Assembly (NCBI GenBank): GCA_046291875.1 | Contig: JBKBSF010000001.1 | Span: 124,001-188,000, forward strand | DNA from: SKVR01 sp046291875 | GTDB taxonomy: Bacteria; Bacteroidota; Bacteroidia; Bacteroidales; UBA7960 | DNA: 64,000 nucleotides | Direction of reading: 5' to 3' | Shown here: positions 33,946 to 43,283 of the stretch, piece by piece | Position numbering within the stretch: position 1 is the stretch's first letter | Layout of the letters: each line of letters opens with the position of its first letter | Translations under genes and position numbers: made by a program | The notes under the pieces: generated by a model | Told to the model about the DNA's origin: nothing | The model's input: only the letters and a program-made list of their open reading frames with translations | Databases searched by the model: none

Positions 33946-35307
33946 ATGACTGTAAACACCAAGGACATCAATCTGGATCTGATCCGCAAGGCCATTCGCG
34001 AAAATCAGCGGGAGCTGATGCTCGAGATCATCAACGAGCTGTATCCGGCAGATATTGCCGAATACATGGATGATCTCACCCTGGATGAAGCCAAATATCT
34101 TTATACTCTTCTGGGCAAAGAAGAAGCAGCCGCTGTGCTCATGGAGCTGGAGGAAGATGTGCGGGAACGATTCCTTGAGTCGTTTTCGACCCAGGAAATT
34201 GCCCGCGAGTTTATTTACAACCTCGACTCCGATGACGCTGCCGACCTAATTGCCGAGTTGCCCGACGAGCGAAGGGAGGAAGTGCTTTCTCATATCGAGG
34301 ATCGTAAACAGGCACAACATATTGCCGACCTTCTGGTGTATCCCTCCAACTCGGCCGGTGGGCTCATGGGCAAGGAATACATCAAAGTAAATGTAAACTG
34401 GCATGTGGCAACCTGTGTAAGAGAAATGCGCAAGCAGGCAGAAGAGGTGGAGGAGGTCTATACCGTTTATGTAGTTGATGATGAGGATGTATTGCTGGGC
34501 TTGCTCTCTCTGAAAAAACTCCTGATAGCTTCTCCCAGAGCCAAAGTGTCGGAGCTTTACAACGCCGATATTGTGAGTGTAAAAGCGATGCAAAAAGGAG
34601 AGGAAATATCAAACATCATGAACAAGTACGACCTTGTTGTGCTGCCGGTTGTGGACGAACTGGGTCGGCTGATCGGACGAATCACCATCGATGATGTTGT
34701 GGACTTTATCAAGGAAGAGGCAGAGAAAGACTACCAGATGATGTCGGGGATGACCCAGAATATCGAGTCTGACGACAAAATCTGGGAGATCACACAAGGT
34801 AGGTTGTTCTGGCTTGTGGTAGCCTTGTTTGGCGGCATTGTAGGTTCGCGGGTTATCAGCAACTATGAAGATCAGATCAGTGTTTATCCCGAAATGGCCT
34901 TTTTCATGCCTCTTATTGCTGCCATGGGGGGCAATGTGGGAGTACAATCTTCGGCACTTATTGTAAAAGGGCTTGCCAACAACAGCATCAGCAGGGGAGG
35001 GATCCTTCCCAAACTATGGAAAGAGGTTTCGGTAGGGATTATCAATGGGTTGGTGTGTTCGGGTATTCTGTTGCTGTACAGCTTCTTGTTTGCCCCCTCA
35101 CTGGCACTGAGTATGACCGTTAGTGTGGCTCTGATGACCGTGATCCTGTTCGCCTCCATCTTTGGAACCTTTGTGCCTCTGGCCCTGGATCGCTTTAAGA
35201 TTGACCCGGCGCTGGCAACCGGACCTTTTATTACCACATCCAACGACATTATTGGTTTGTTTATTTATTTTATGATTGGCAGAATGATGTACGGCATATT
35301 TATGTAA
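33946..35307 (+). CDS. mgtE: Magnesium transporter MgtE
   Basis: A 453-residue Mg2+ channel. Residues ~10-130 form the MgtE N domain (LYPADIAEYMDDL, LDSDDAADLIAELPDERREEVL). A CBS pair follows at ~130-255 (VYVVDDEDVLLGLLSLKKLL; VVLPVVDELGRLIGRITIDDVVDFI). A plug helix leads into about five transmembrane helices, with FMPLIAAMGGNVGVQSSALIVKGLA as the pore-lining signature and ATGPFITTSNDIIGLFIYF near the end. The cytoplasmic domains sense Mg2+ and close the channel. It is probably co-transcribed with pyk, 30 bases upstream. Confidence 0.96.
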   Translation: MTVNTKDINLDLIRKAIRENQRELMLEIINELYPADIAEYMDDLTLDEAKYLYTLLGKEEAAAVLMELEEDVRERFLESFSTQEIAREFIYNLDSDDAADLIAELPDERREEVLSHIEDRKQAQHIADLLVYPSNSAGGLMGKEYIKVNVNWHVATCVREMRKQAEEVEEVYTVYVVDDEDVLLGLLSLKKLLIASPRAKVSELYNADIVSVKAMQKGEEISNIMNKYDLVVLPVVDELGRLIGRITIDDVVDFIKEEAEKDYQMMSGMTQNIESDDKIWEITQGRLFWLVVALFGGIVGSRVISNYEDQISVYPEMAFFMPLIAAMGGNVGVQSSALIVKGLANNSISRGGILPKLWKEVSVGIINGLVCSGILLLYSFLFAPSLALSMTVSVALMTVILFASIFGTFVPLALDRFKIDPALATGPFITTSNDIIGLFIYFMIGRMMYGIFM

Positions 35308-35362
35308 GCATCTATACTGCAGACTTTAGCCTAAAAAGTTGAACTTTATTGCTTTAAAGTTG

Positions 35363-35370
35363 TAATTTTG
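35363..35370 (+). promoter_or_regulatory. -7 box of the wza-wzc operon
   Basis: TAATTTTG, an exact TAnnTTTG match, 67 bases before the wza-like start, with TTGA about 20 bases upstream as a weak -33 element. Confidence 0.5.
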
Positions 35371-35436
35371 CAGGATATATTTACCTGCACTCCATCTTGA
35401 TTTGAGGAAAGCAGTGCCACGACACAAACCGAAGGT

Positions 35437-36249
35437 ATGATCCAAAACTTGTTTAAATCCCTGTACCACAGACTTAAGAAAGCCCAACTTAGTTTGCTGG
35501 GAATAATAGTGCTGCTTCTGCTGGCAGCCTCATGTACTCCACACCGAAAAATGGTTTACCTGCAACATGCAGCTGCAGAGAGTGATACACTGATGTTCTC
35601 ACGACCCGATTACCGCATTAAACCCGGCGACATTCTTCATATCCGGGTACTTACCCTTGACGAAGAATCTTACCTAATCTTCAACAATGAAGAGAGCAGG
35701 CAGTTGGGTGCCGGGGGAGGTGCCCGCAACAATATCAGCGTATTTCTTAATGGCTATACGGTAAAAGAGAATGGTGCTGTTTCTATGCCCGTGCTGGGTG
35801 AAGTATTTGTAGCGGGTATGACCCTGACTGAAACAACCCGGTTTATTGAAAATGCGGTTACAGACTATTTAATAGGGGCAACAGTAGTGGTAAAACTTGT
35901 AAATTTTTCTATTACTGTGCTTGGAGAGGTGCGCAGACCCGGAAATTACTACGTTTACGATAATCAGCTTACCATTATGGACGCCATTGGCATTGCCGGA
36001 GATCTTACCGATTATGGCAACCGAAAGATAAATATTGTGCGACAAACGGCCGATGGCGCCACCTTTGCAACACTCGACATTACTGATAGCAGGGCTGTTG
36101 TATCTGAATTTTATTACCTGCAGCCCAACGATATTGTGTATGTGGAACCCCACAGAGTGAAAAGGCTGGGGTTTGCCCAGTTTCCCTTCGCGGTGGTGTT
36201 TTCAGCCATTTCAACTACACTGCTGTTGATCAATTTTTTCTCCAATTAA
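35437..36249 (+). CDS. Polysaccharide export lipoprotein (Wza family)
   Basis: A 270-residue outer-membrane polysaccharide exporter. The lipobox is LAASC with Cys33. The poly-export domain begins DYRIKPGDILHIRVLTLDEE and includes NGAVSMPVLGEVFVAGMT. An SLBB domain follows (VTVLGEVRRPGNYYVYDNQLTIMDAIGIAGDLTDYGNR). It ends with a hydrophobic C-terminal segment (FAVVFSAISTTLLLINFF). Wza-type proteins form the outer-membrane channel for capsule or exopolysaccharide. The Wzc-like co-polymerase/kinase lies downstream, so this is an export pair; no complete sugar-synthesis cluster follows. Confidence 0.93.
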   Translation: MIQNLFKSLYHRLKKAQLSLLGIIVLLLLAASCTPHRKMVYLQHAAAESDTLMFSRPDYRIKPGDILHIRVLTLDEESYLIFNNEESRQLGAGGGARNNISVFLNGYTVKENGAVSMPVLGEVFVAGMTLTETTRFIENAVTDYLIGATVVVKLVNFSITVLGEVRRPGNYYVYDNQLTIMDAIGIAGDLTDYGNRKINIVRQTADGATFATLDITDSRAVVSEFYYLQPNDIVYVEPHRVKRLGFAQFPFAVVFSAISTTLLLINFFSN

Positions 36250-36464
36250 TACGCAATACACGGACAATAATCGCGTGAAGCCTGCGTATTCAAGCAATAT
36301 TAAAAAAGTTCCGGTCCGCAATTTAGCATCTATGATGAGTTCTTAAGTTAATCCGCGAAATCTGAATTGTGTTTTCCAGCAATAGCAGAACAGTACATTA
36401 CCCACTCTTACTGCAATTGCCCGAAAATAATGAAAAGCTAGTTTTATATACAAATTATATTCTG

Positions 36465-38903
36465 ATGAACAAGGATCCATTCCGCGAAGAAACGCTCGAT
36501 ATCAGGAAGCTGGTGTTTAAATACATCCGTTTTTGGTATTGGTTTGTGATCAGTCTTACGGTTGCACTGGCAATAGCTTATTTTATCAATAAGTTTTCTG
36601 AAACCGTTTATCGGGCGCGCACCACCGTGCTTATTCGCGATGATCGCAAAGGGGGGTTCCGTCCCGGACAGATCATGGGAGAGCTTGATCTGTTCTATCA
36701 GCGCAACAACCTTTTTAATGAAATGGCAGTGCTGCGCTCCTATTCTCTTGTAGATTCAACCCTGCGCCAGATGGATGTGGGAGTTTCCTATTACAACATT
36801 GGCCGGCTGGTAGGCGAGATTCGTACGGTGGAAGTTTACCGGAATACCCCTTTCCTGGTGCAGTGGGATGAGGGGATGAACCCGCTTTACAACAGGCCCT
36901 TCAATGTAAGGATCCTTTCCGACGACAGCTACGAGCTGGAGTTGACCGAGCGAAGAAGGTTTCCTTTGCGAAACGGTGGTAAAAAGTATGTTTTGCAATT
37001 CGGAGAAGTACATCGTGCAGATAACTATGCTTTCAGGCTCGAAAAAAACGATAACTTCAGGGCGCAAAGTCATGTGGGGAGAGAGTTTATTTTTGTGGTG
37101 CATGACATTGGCAGTCTGCCGGGCAGATACCTTTCTTCTTTAAGTGTAGAACCTCTCAACAATGAGGTATCCATTGTAGCCCTTTCCTTTGAAGCCACAC
37201 ATGCCGAAAGAGCCATTGACTTTCTCAATACGCTTACCGAAACCTACATCAGGCAAAGCCTAGCAGACAAGAACAAGATTGCTGAAAATACCATCCGGTT
37301 TATTGATGAGCAGATTGGGGTGATTTCGGATTCGCTTGTCCTTGCAGAATCCTCATTGGAGGAGTTCAGGCAGCGCAACCGGTTGATGGATGTGGGTATG
37401 ATTTCCTCGCAACTGTTTGGAGAATTGCAACGTCTCGACAATCAAAAGGCACTGGAAAACGTGAAACGGCAGTATTATGCCTATCTTTTCGACTACGTTG
37501 ACAACGACAAGGATTTTCGCGATGTATTCAGCCCCTCTGCCCTGGGTATTGACGATCCGATGCTCAACTCCCTGATTGCCGAACTGAGTGCATTGTATGC
37601 CGAGCGATCGCGACTGCAGGTGAGTGCCACCATTGAGAACCCCAATATTACCATGGTTAATCGCAAAATAGAGCAAAGCCGCCAGGCCCTTCGCGAGAAC
37701 CTTCGAAGCATTCAGAATGCTTCTGATATCATGATGGCCGATCTCAACCAGCGCATACAACAGGTGGAAGGCAGAATCAGCCAGCTCCCCGGTACTGAAA
37801 GAGAACTTATAGGGATTCAGCGCCGGTTTAATCTTAGCGACGCTACTTACAATTATCTGCTGGAGAAAAGAGCTGAAGCCGGAATTGCCATGGCCAGCAA
37901 TGTACCCGATCACAGAATCATTGACCGCGCCCGCTTTGCCGGTATCGTTTCGCCAAAAAAACGACTCAATTACACCATCGCCCTGGTTATCGGATTTGTA
38001 ATACCCCTGGGGTTTCTGCTGATACGAGACTTTTTCGACACACGTATTCACGATAAAAAAGATATTACCGATGCGGTGGATTTTCCCATTCTGGGGGTTA
38101 TACCGCACAACAAAACAGCAGCACGCAAAGCGGATGTAAACCTGGTAGTTTTTGAGGAGAACAAATCGCCGGTTACCGAGGCATTCCGGGCCATGCGCAC
38201 CAACCTGCAGTATTTTGCCAGCGGAAAGAAAAACAAGATTGTGGCGATTACCTCCACCAAAGCACAGGAGGGAAAAACCTTTACGGCCATCAATCTTGCC
38301 TCTGTTATAGCTTTGTCGGGCAAAAAGACCATGCTTATAGGGGCAGACATGAGAAAACCCCGTATTTACGATGATTTTGGAATTCTGAAATCCCCTGGCC
38401 TTTCCAATTATCTTTCGGACAATGCCGAGCTTGATGATATCATCCAGAAAGTGAACCGTGATGCCAACCTGCATGTGATTACCTCCGGACCCACCCCCCC
38501 CAACCCCAGTGAGCTGATCGAGTCGGAAAGAATGGATCAATTGCTCGATGAATTAAAACAAGTGTACGATTTTGTGATCATTGATACACCTCCGATTGGA
38601 ATTGTGCCCGATGGAATACACCTTATCAAGGCTGCTGATATAGCAGTTTACATTATAAGACAAGGATTTAGTGATAAGTCCAGTCTTGACTTTCTGTCTG
38701 AATTTGCACAGAAAATTGATGCGAAAAACATCTGCATTGAAATCAACGACATGCGCATGACCCGCAGTGGCTATGGCTACGGCTATGGCTATGGTTATGG
38801 CTATGGCTACGGGTATGGCTATTACGAAGATGATCCTGTGGGAGAGGAGAACCTTTTCAGGAAATGGTACGAGTTGGTCAGCAAAACAGTTTTGCGAAAG
38901 TAA
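36465..38903 (+). CDS. Wzc-type polysaccharide co-polymerase and BY-kinase
   Basis: An 812-residue inner-membrane protein. The Wzz domain starts after ATG 36465 (MNKDPFREETLDI) with a first transmembrane helix near residue 25-42. A long periplasmic coiled-coil region follows (~280-480), including a G-rich GNVR-like segment. The second helix is LNYTIALVIGFVIPLGFLLIRDFF. The cytoplasmic BY-kinase has Walker A (TSTKAQEGKTFTAINLA), Walker A' (MLIGADMRKPRI) and Walker B (FVIIDTPP). The tail carries nine Gly-Tyr pairs then another Tyr (residues ~769-787), the autophosphorylation cluster. Phosphorylation cycles of such tails control polymer length and export. A strong terminator follows at 38923. 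Confidence 0.94.
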   Translation: MNKDPFREETLDIRKLVFKYIRFWYWFVISLTVALAIAYFINKFSETVYRARTTVLIRDDRKGGFRPGQIMGELDLFYQRNNLFNEMAVLRSYSLVDSTLRQMDVGVSYYNIGRLVGEIRTVEVYRNTPFLVQWDEGMNPLYNRPFNVRILSDDSYELELTERRRFPLRNGGKKYVLQFGEVHRADNYAFRLEKNDNFRAQSHVGREFIFVVHDIGSLPGRYLSSLSVEPLNNEVSIVALSFEATHAERAIDFLNTLTETYIRQSLADKNKIAENTIRFIDEQIGVISDSLVLAESSLEEFRQRNRLMDVGMISSQLFGELQRLDNQKALENVKRQYYAYLFDYVDNDKDFRDVFSPSALGIDDPMLNSLIAELSALYAERSRLQVSATIENPNITMVNRKIEQSRQALRENLRSIQNASDIMMADLNQRIQQVEGRISQLPGTERELIGIQRRFNLSDATYNYLLEKRAEAGIAMASNVPDHRIIDRARFAGIVSPKKRLNYTIALVIGFVIPLGFLLIRDFFDTRIHDKKDITDAVDFPILGVIPHNKTAARKADVNLVVFEENKSPVTEAFRAMRTNLQYFASGKKNKIVAITSTKAQEGKTFTAINLASVIALSGKKTMLIGADMRKPRIYDDFGILKSPGLSNYLSDNAELDDIIQKVNRDANLHVITSGPTPPNPSELIESERMDQLLDELKQVYDFVIIDTPPIGIVPDGIHLIKAADIAVYIIRQGFSDKSSLDFLSEFAQKIDAKNICIEINDMRMTRSGYGYGYGYGYGYGYGYGYYEDDPVGEENLFRKWYELVSKTVLRK
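38769..38825 (+). repeat. Hexanucleotide Gly-Tyr coding repeat in wzc
   Basis: Nine consecutive GGN-TAY codon pairs followed by TAC give ten tyrosines in 57 bases. The unit GGCTAT varies only at synonymous third positions, and gain or loss of a unit would keep the reading frame. Confidence 0.9.
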
Positions 38904-38922
38904 TTTAGCAATTAATTTCAAC

Positions 38923-38952
38923 CGGCGATCAGAGATGATCGCCGTTTTTTTT
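38923..38952 (+). terminator. Intrinsic terminator after wzc
   Basis: CGGCGATCA-GAGA-TGATCGCCG followed by eight T, 20 bases after the stop codon. The gap from here to 39165 holds AT-rich sequence and a weak GTACG/CGTAC hairpin but no gene. Confidence 0.93.
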
Positions 38953-39165
38953 GAGGTATTGACCGAAAAACACACAAAAGTGTTCGAATGCGTACGGTGT
39001 ATGACCTGTGTCGTACACTAAAACACCGGGTTTTTTAGCTGATAATCCATACGGTATGTTTGTAATAAGCTGTATGTTAGAATGATAAGATGTTTGGCAC
39101 AACATCTGCCTATAGTTAAGCAGAAACAAAACAAACAGATTATCGAACACAAAAATTCAGAAATC

Positions 39166-39657
39166 ATGAAAACTCTTAAGCAAATAACCCTGACCCTCGC
39201 ACTGATCGCATTAACTTCAAGCCTCTCAATGGCCGGATCTCACAGAACCTTCGAAATGCAACTTTCAAACGGAAAAATCCTGGAGGTAGTTTCCAAAGTA
39301 GAAGAATTGCTCGATGAGGCAATCCCGGGATTTGAAAAATTTGTAAGACAATTCAGAACCGAGAACCTGCTTACCCATGCAAACGTCAATTCAAAACAGG
39401 AAGAATTGATAGAGGAAGAACTCCCGCAAACATTTGATCTGAATACCTGCCGCGAATTTGAATACATTTCGGCCTTGGTGGCAGAGCTCAGAAAAGAAGA
39501 AGAACTTATTGAAGAAGATAGTTTCCCAAGAGTTGAGATAGCAAGAGACAACAGCGCAGCAACCCGCCTGATCGATATCAAGGCCTTCGCCAGCCCTGAA
39601 AAAGAAATCAACGAAGAACTTCCCTTTGCAACCATGATTACCTACTCTGCCCGCTGA
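39166..39657 (+). CDS. Secreted acidic hypothetical protein
   Basis: A 163-residue protein that I do not recognise. MKTLKQITLTLALIALTSSLSMAGS is a clear signal peptide, probably cut after SMA, with no lipobox. The mature part is acidic and contains a loosely repeated motif: EELIEEELPQ, EEELIEEDSFPR and EKEINEELPF, spaced by 40-65 residues. It has a single Cys (LNTCREFEY). The start at 39166 is used because it begins the signal peptide. It stands alone between two terminators, right after the Wza/Wzc pair, so a periplasmic or surface role is likely but undefined. Confidence 0.65.
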   Translation: MKTLKQITLTLALIALTSSLSMAGSHRTFEMQLSNGKILEVVSKVEELLDEAIPGFEKFVRQFRTENLLTHANVNSKQEELIEEELPQTFDLNTCREFEYISALVAELRKEEELIEEDSFPRVEIARDNSAATRLIDIKAFASPEKEINEELPFATMITYSAR

Positions 39658-39713
39658 TTACCACCCAGTTTCTTTCCACAACCAGCAAAGCTTTAACCAC
39701 AACAACCCACAAG

Positions 39714-39748
39714 AGAGCTCCTTCCCACAAAGGAGCTCTTACTTTTTG
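39714..39748 (+). terminator. Intrinsic terminator after the acidic secreted protein
   Basis: AGAGCTCCTT pairs with AAGGAGCTCT around CCCACA, followed by TACTTTTTG. Confidence 0.85.
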
Positions 39749-39781
39749 TACTACTGTATGGGGTTGTGAATTTGCATCGGA

Positions 39782-39789
39782 TAATTTTG
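39782..39789 (+). promoter_or_regulatory. -7 box of the lipoprotein-TonB receptor operon
   Basis: TAATTTTG, an exact TAnnTTTG match, 102 bases before the lipoprotein start. Confidence 0.45.
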
Positions 39790-39890
39790 TACTTTTAATT
39801 TAACAAACTCCCATAGGGCTTGCTTCAGGGAGAACTGCTACGATCACAGTTTCTTTTAATCCTGGATAGTTTAAACTCAAAAAACGCTGT

Positions 39891-40313
39891 ATGATAAAAA
39901 ACAGAAATCTTTTTTTGCTGGTGGCCGGTATGATGATCCTTGTTTGGGCTTCTTGCGGCAAGGACGATGGAAAATCGGAACGCTTCCGTATCCTTACCGA
40001 AACCCGATGGATGTCTGACAGCCTGTTGATTAACGGGATAGATGCCAGTGTGCCTGGTGGGATGCTTGAAAGTTTTAAAGGGGAGGCAGATTTTCGTGCC
40101 GATGGCACAGGTACTTTTGGTGCTTTTGACGGCAGGTGGCAATTCGATCAGGGCGAAACCGAACTTATTATCAGTTCAGACTCCCTGCCACTGCCATTGC
40201 GTACCCGAATTCATGAACTCAACCGTCAATCGCTGAAGGTTTCCACTTCTTTCCCCAACCTGGTGGATCCCACCAATCCTCTTACGATACGTTTAACCTT
40301 TAAAGGCGAATAA
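39891..40313 (+). CDS. Small lipocalin-like lipoprotein
   Basis: A 140-residue lipoprotein with lipobox Cys22 (WASCGKDD). The mature part looks like a small beta-barrel of the lipocalin-like type common in Bacteroidota: RWMSDSLLINGID, then FKGEADFRADGTGTFGAFDGRWQFDQGETELII and a closing LTIRLTFKGE strand. The stop TAA overlaps the ATG of the TonB receptor gene by one base, so the two are translationally coupled and may work together at the outer membrane. Ligand unknown. Confidence 0.72.
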   Translation: MIKNRNLFLLVAGMMILVWASCGKDDGKSERFRILTETRWMSDSLLINGIDASVPGGMLESFKGEADFRADGTGTFGAFDGRWQFDQGETELIISSDSLPLPLRTRIHELNRQSLKVSTSFPNLVDPTNPLTIRLTFKGE

Positions 40314-42556
40314 TGCGGCTGGCACTTCTGCTGGTTTTTGGTTTGCTTGTGCAAGGGCTCGGAGCCCAAACGGCCAGCCTTTCCGGAAAAATTACCGATG
40401 CAGCCTCACAGCAACCCCTGCCCGGTGCAAACATTATTGCCGGAGGGGGCAGAGGTACTGTTGCCGATTTGCAGGGGAATTTCCAGCTAAACTTACCTAC
40501 GGGAAACTACAGAATACAGTTTCAGTTTGTAGGATACAGGAGTGTAAAAAAGGATGTAACTCTCGAACCGGGCCAGACCCTGGTGCTGAATGTGGCTTTG
40601 GAAGCCGATATAACACAAATCGGACAGGTAGTTGTAAGTGCCTCCAGAGTAGAGCAGCGCATTGCCGAAACTACTGTTTCCATGGCAGTAATCAGACCAC
40701 GGGATTTTCAGGCTGCCCAGATTCAGGATCCACGAGAGCTGATCAACAAAACACCTGGCATTGAAGTGCTCGACGGGCAGGCTTCCATAAGAGGTGGAAG
40801 CGGCTTTAGCTACGGAGCAGGCTCCAGGGTACTCACCCTGGTTGATGGCCTGCCTGTGCTGGCCAGCGATGCAGGAAACATCAGATGGCAGTTTCTTCCC
40901 CTGGAAAACCTTTCCCAGATCGAGATCATTAAGGGTGCCTCATCGGTACTCTACGGTTCTTCAGCCCTTAATGGGGTAATCAATTTCCGCACTGCTCATG
41001 CAGAAGAAACCGCACGCAACACTTTCTTTGCCGAGTCTGGTGTATACGACCGGCCGGCCAATGAAAGCTGGAAATGGTGGTCGAGCCCACGGTGGATGCA
41101 AAGTACTTCCTTTTCACATCTGAAAAGATACGGAAATACAGAAGTGGCATTAGGCACTTTTCTGATGAAGAATGATGGCTACCGCCGTCTTAACCACGAA
41201 AACCTGGGTCGGTTCAACCTGAATGTCCGTCATCATCATACCACAGTGGCCGGATTGTCTTACGGGCTGAACACCAATGTGGGGCATGTGGATAAACGCG
41301 ACTTTGTGCTCTGGGAAGATGCCCAAACCGGAGCATTGCGCCAGGCTGAGAGCACATCCATAAACCTAAGGGGTACCTTCCTCACCCTCGATCCTTTTGT
41401 GCGTTACCGCAGAAGCCTGCGTACAGCTCACGATCTGAGGGTGCGGTTGCAGCATACCGGCAATCAGTTTCCTGACGGGGCCAACAACAACAGCGCCGCT
41501 GTATCCTTGTATGCAGAATATCTGAACAATTTTGTGTTGAGCGACAGGGTTTCATTCAATTCGGGGCTGGTGCAGCACTCCAGCTTTATCCGTTCGCAAT
41601 TCTATGGTGATCACCAGGCGCTGAACCTTGCCGCATATCTCCAGGCAGATATCAGCCTTTCGGCTGCCCTGAAACTTGTGGGGGGGCTGCGCCTGGAGCA
41701 CAACACCCTGAACGGTGAGCCTGATCGGATGGTAACATTGTTCAGAGCAGGGGCCAATTACCAGGCGGGCGATTTTACTTTTCTGAGGGCCTCATTTGGG
41801 CAGGGATACCGATATCCGGCTATCGCGGAGAAGTTTGCCTCTACCACCCTGGGGGCAGTCAGAATCTTCCCCAATATTTTCCTGCAACCCGAGTCGGGCT
41901 GGAATTCAGAACTCGCCATCCGACAAGGTATAGCACTGGGGCCCTGGGAAGGAATGATGGATATGGCATTGTTTTATACCCAGAACAAGGATCTGATTGA
42001 GTTTATGTTCGGATTGTATCCTGATCCGGTAACCGATGAGTTTGGGTTTGGCTTCAGAGCTACCAATACAGAGTATTCGAGGGTTTACGGTGTTGAATGG
42101 GAGTTTGGACTTACCCGTAAAACCCGGCACTGGGAACATACACTTCGTGGGGGTTATGTTTATATGTATCCGGTAGAGTTTGATCCGCGAACAGGAAACA
42201 ACACAGGGCAATTGCTCAAATACCGTCGAAAACACGCAGGAAAGCTTTCACTTGCCACACAATATGGGTTATGGCGTATGGGGGTTGATCTGTTTGCTCG
42301 TTCGCGTATTCTGAATATCGATGATGTGTTTCTGGATGAGCTTACCCGTGAAGAGATTTTGCCGGGTTTTTACGATTACTGGCAAAATCAGCAAACAGGC
42401 CACTTGGTGATCGATGGTGTGGTGGCCCGTAGGATAAGTTCGGTCTGGACCCTCTCAGGAGCCATAAAGAACCTTGGGAACACGGAGTACATGGGGCGTC
42501 CGGGAGATATCATGCCCCACCGCAGTTTTCACCTGCGCCTGCAGGCTGCTTTCTGA
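40313..42556 (+). CDS. TonB-dependent outer-membrane receptor
   Basis: A 747-residue receptor. Signal peptide MRLALLLVFGLLVQGLGAQ. A carboxypeptidase-regulatory-like domain (SGKITDAASQQPLPGANIIAGGGRGTVAD) covers ~22-105, a Bacteroidota habit. The plug domain follows (VVVSASRVEQRIAET, LINKTPGIEVLDGQASIRGG, SQIEIIKGASSVLYGSSALNGVINF). A 22-strand-type barrel ends in an aromatic C-terminus (HRSFHLRLQAAF). No SusD partner is adjacent, so it is not a classical SusC/D pair. It is more like siderophore, cobalamin or metal receptors. Its ATG overlaps the stop codon of the upstream lipoprotein. Confidence 0.93.
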   Translation: MRLALLLVFGLLVQGLGAQTASLSGKITDAASQQPLPGANIIAGGGRGTVADLQGNFQLNLPTGNYRIQFQFVGYRSVKKDVTLEPGQTLVLNVALEADITQIGQVVVSASRVEQRIAETTVSMAVIRPRDFQAAQIQDPRELINKTPGIEVLDGQASIRGGSGFSYGAGSRVLTLVDGLPVLASDAGNIRWQFLPLENLSQIEIIKGASSVLYGSSALNGVINFRTAHAEETARNTFFAESGVYDRPANESWKWWSSPRWMQSTSFSHLKRYGNTEVALGTFLMKNDGYRRLNHENLGRFNLNVRHHHTTVAGLSYGLNTNVGHVDKRDFVLWEDAQTGALRQAESTSINLRGTFLTLDPFVRYRRSLRTAHDLRVRLQHTGNQFPDGANNNSAAVSLYAEYLNNFVLSDRVSFNSGLVQHSSFIRSQFYGDHQALNLAAYLQADISLSAALKLVGGLRLEHNTLNGEPDRMVTLFRAGANYQAGDFTFLRASFGQGYRYPAIAEKFASTTLGAVRIFPNIFLQPESGWNSELAIRQGIALGPWEGMMDMALFYTQNKDLIEFMFGLYPDPVTDEFGFGFRATNTEYSRVYGVEWEFGLTRKTRHWEHTLRGGYVYMYPVEFDPRTGNNTGQLLKYRRKHAGKLSLATQYGLWRMGVDLFARSRILNIDDVFLDELTREEILPGFYDYWQNQQTGHLVIDGVVARRISSVWTLSGAIKNLGNTEYMGRPGDIMPHRSFHLRLQAAF

Positions 42557-42567
42557 GGATCGTATAA

Positions 42568-42801
42568 AAGGTTAGCAGAATCAGAAAGAAATACCGGACT
42601 ATTCTTGTTTAATTTAATTTATCCACATCAGTATAACGCAATTTTTTCTGGTTTTCCGCACTGTAATACCCAAAGCGGAAAAACTACATCTGATACACCA
42701 TGCTCCTCTTGAGTGTTGTAAAAAATTGCGAAAACAGGTGATTGTCATTTATAAGGTTAGTAGAAACACGTAACAAATACCGGACTTTTCTTTATAAATT
42801 T
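42568..42801 (+). repeat. Imperfect direct repeat of ~48 bp, two copies 185 bp apart
   Basis: Copies at 42568-42615 and 42753-42801 share AAGGTTAG(C/T)AGAA, then AATACCGGACT and TTCTT, about 37 of 48 positions. Only the second copy leads into an exact TAAATTTG promoter box; the first has diverged there. It lies between the TonB receptor and the next lipoprotein. Confidence 0.7.
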
Positions 42802-42802
42802 G
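42795..42802 (+). promoter_or_regulatory. -7 box of the second lipoprotein gene
   Basis: TAAATTTG, an exact TAnnTTTG match, overlapping the end of the second direct-repeat copy and 18 bases before ATG 42820. Confidence 0.5.
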
Positions 42803-42819
42803 TCCAGTCTGGATCAATA

Positions 42820-43227
42820 ATGATAAATTATATGCACTCAAGATTTTTTATTCCCCTTGCCGCAATTTTACTTCTGGTTTTTGCCAGTTCCTGTAAAAAG
42901 CATTCCGAAGACCTCCTTTTTGGCGTTTGGGAGGAAGTAAATGTTTCCAACATTGAGGCACCACACTCCGTAGAATGGTCCTTTTCCAATGGAGAATTAA
43001 GTATGTATCGTCGTTCCAGGGCCAATACAAGCGATGTCGTTTTAACAGATCAGGGCTTTTATCTGCTTTCGTCCAACCCTTTCAAGACTACATTGCGTTT
43101 GCTGGAAACCTCGCAAGTGCTCTGGAATGAGCACTGGGATGTTGAAAAACTCAGCAACTCCCAGCTGATCATAAAGCAAAATACCAAAACCGGACTGCTG
43201 TACAAGGAATTTATCAGAATCCAGTAG
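42820..43227 (+). CDS. Small hypothetical lipoprotein
   Basis: A 135-residue lipoprotein with lipobox Cys25 (FASSCKKH). ATG 42820 or ATG 42832 are both possible; the frame runs upstream to 42742, but that start would precede the promoter. The mature part contains FGVWEEVNVSNIEAPHSVEWSFSNGELSMYRR and beta-rich sequence to the end, like other small Bacteroidota lipocalin-like lipoproteins. It loosely resembles the lipoprotein at 39891 in size and design but not clearly in sequence. Function unknown. Confidence 0.65.
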   Translation: MINYMHSRFFIPLAAILLLVFASSCKKHSEDLLFGVWEEVNVSNIEAPHSVEWSFSNGELSMYRRSRANTSDVVLTDQGFYLLSSNPFKTTLRLLETSQVLWNEHWDVEKLSNSQLIIKQNTKTGLLYKEFIRIQ

Positions 43228-43283
43228 TGCTCCAATAATGCCCGGATCAGGAAAAGGACGAAGGATTGTTTTTTTCTCCTTGT

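Noticed and set aside
37353..38540. 395-codon open frame antisense to wzc
   Set aside because: Composition is that of a shadow frame; the plus-strand gene carries all conserved motifs.
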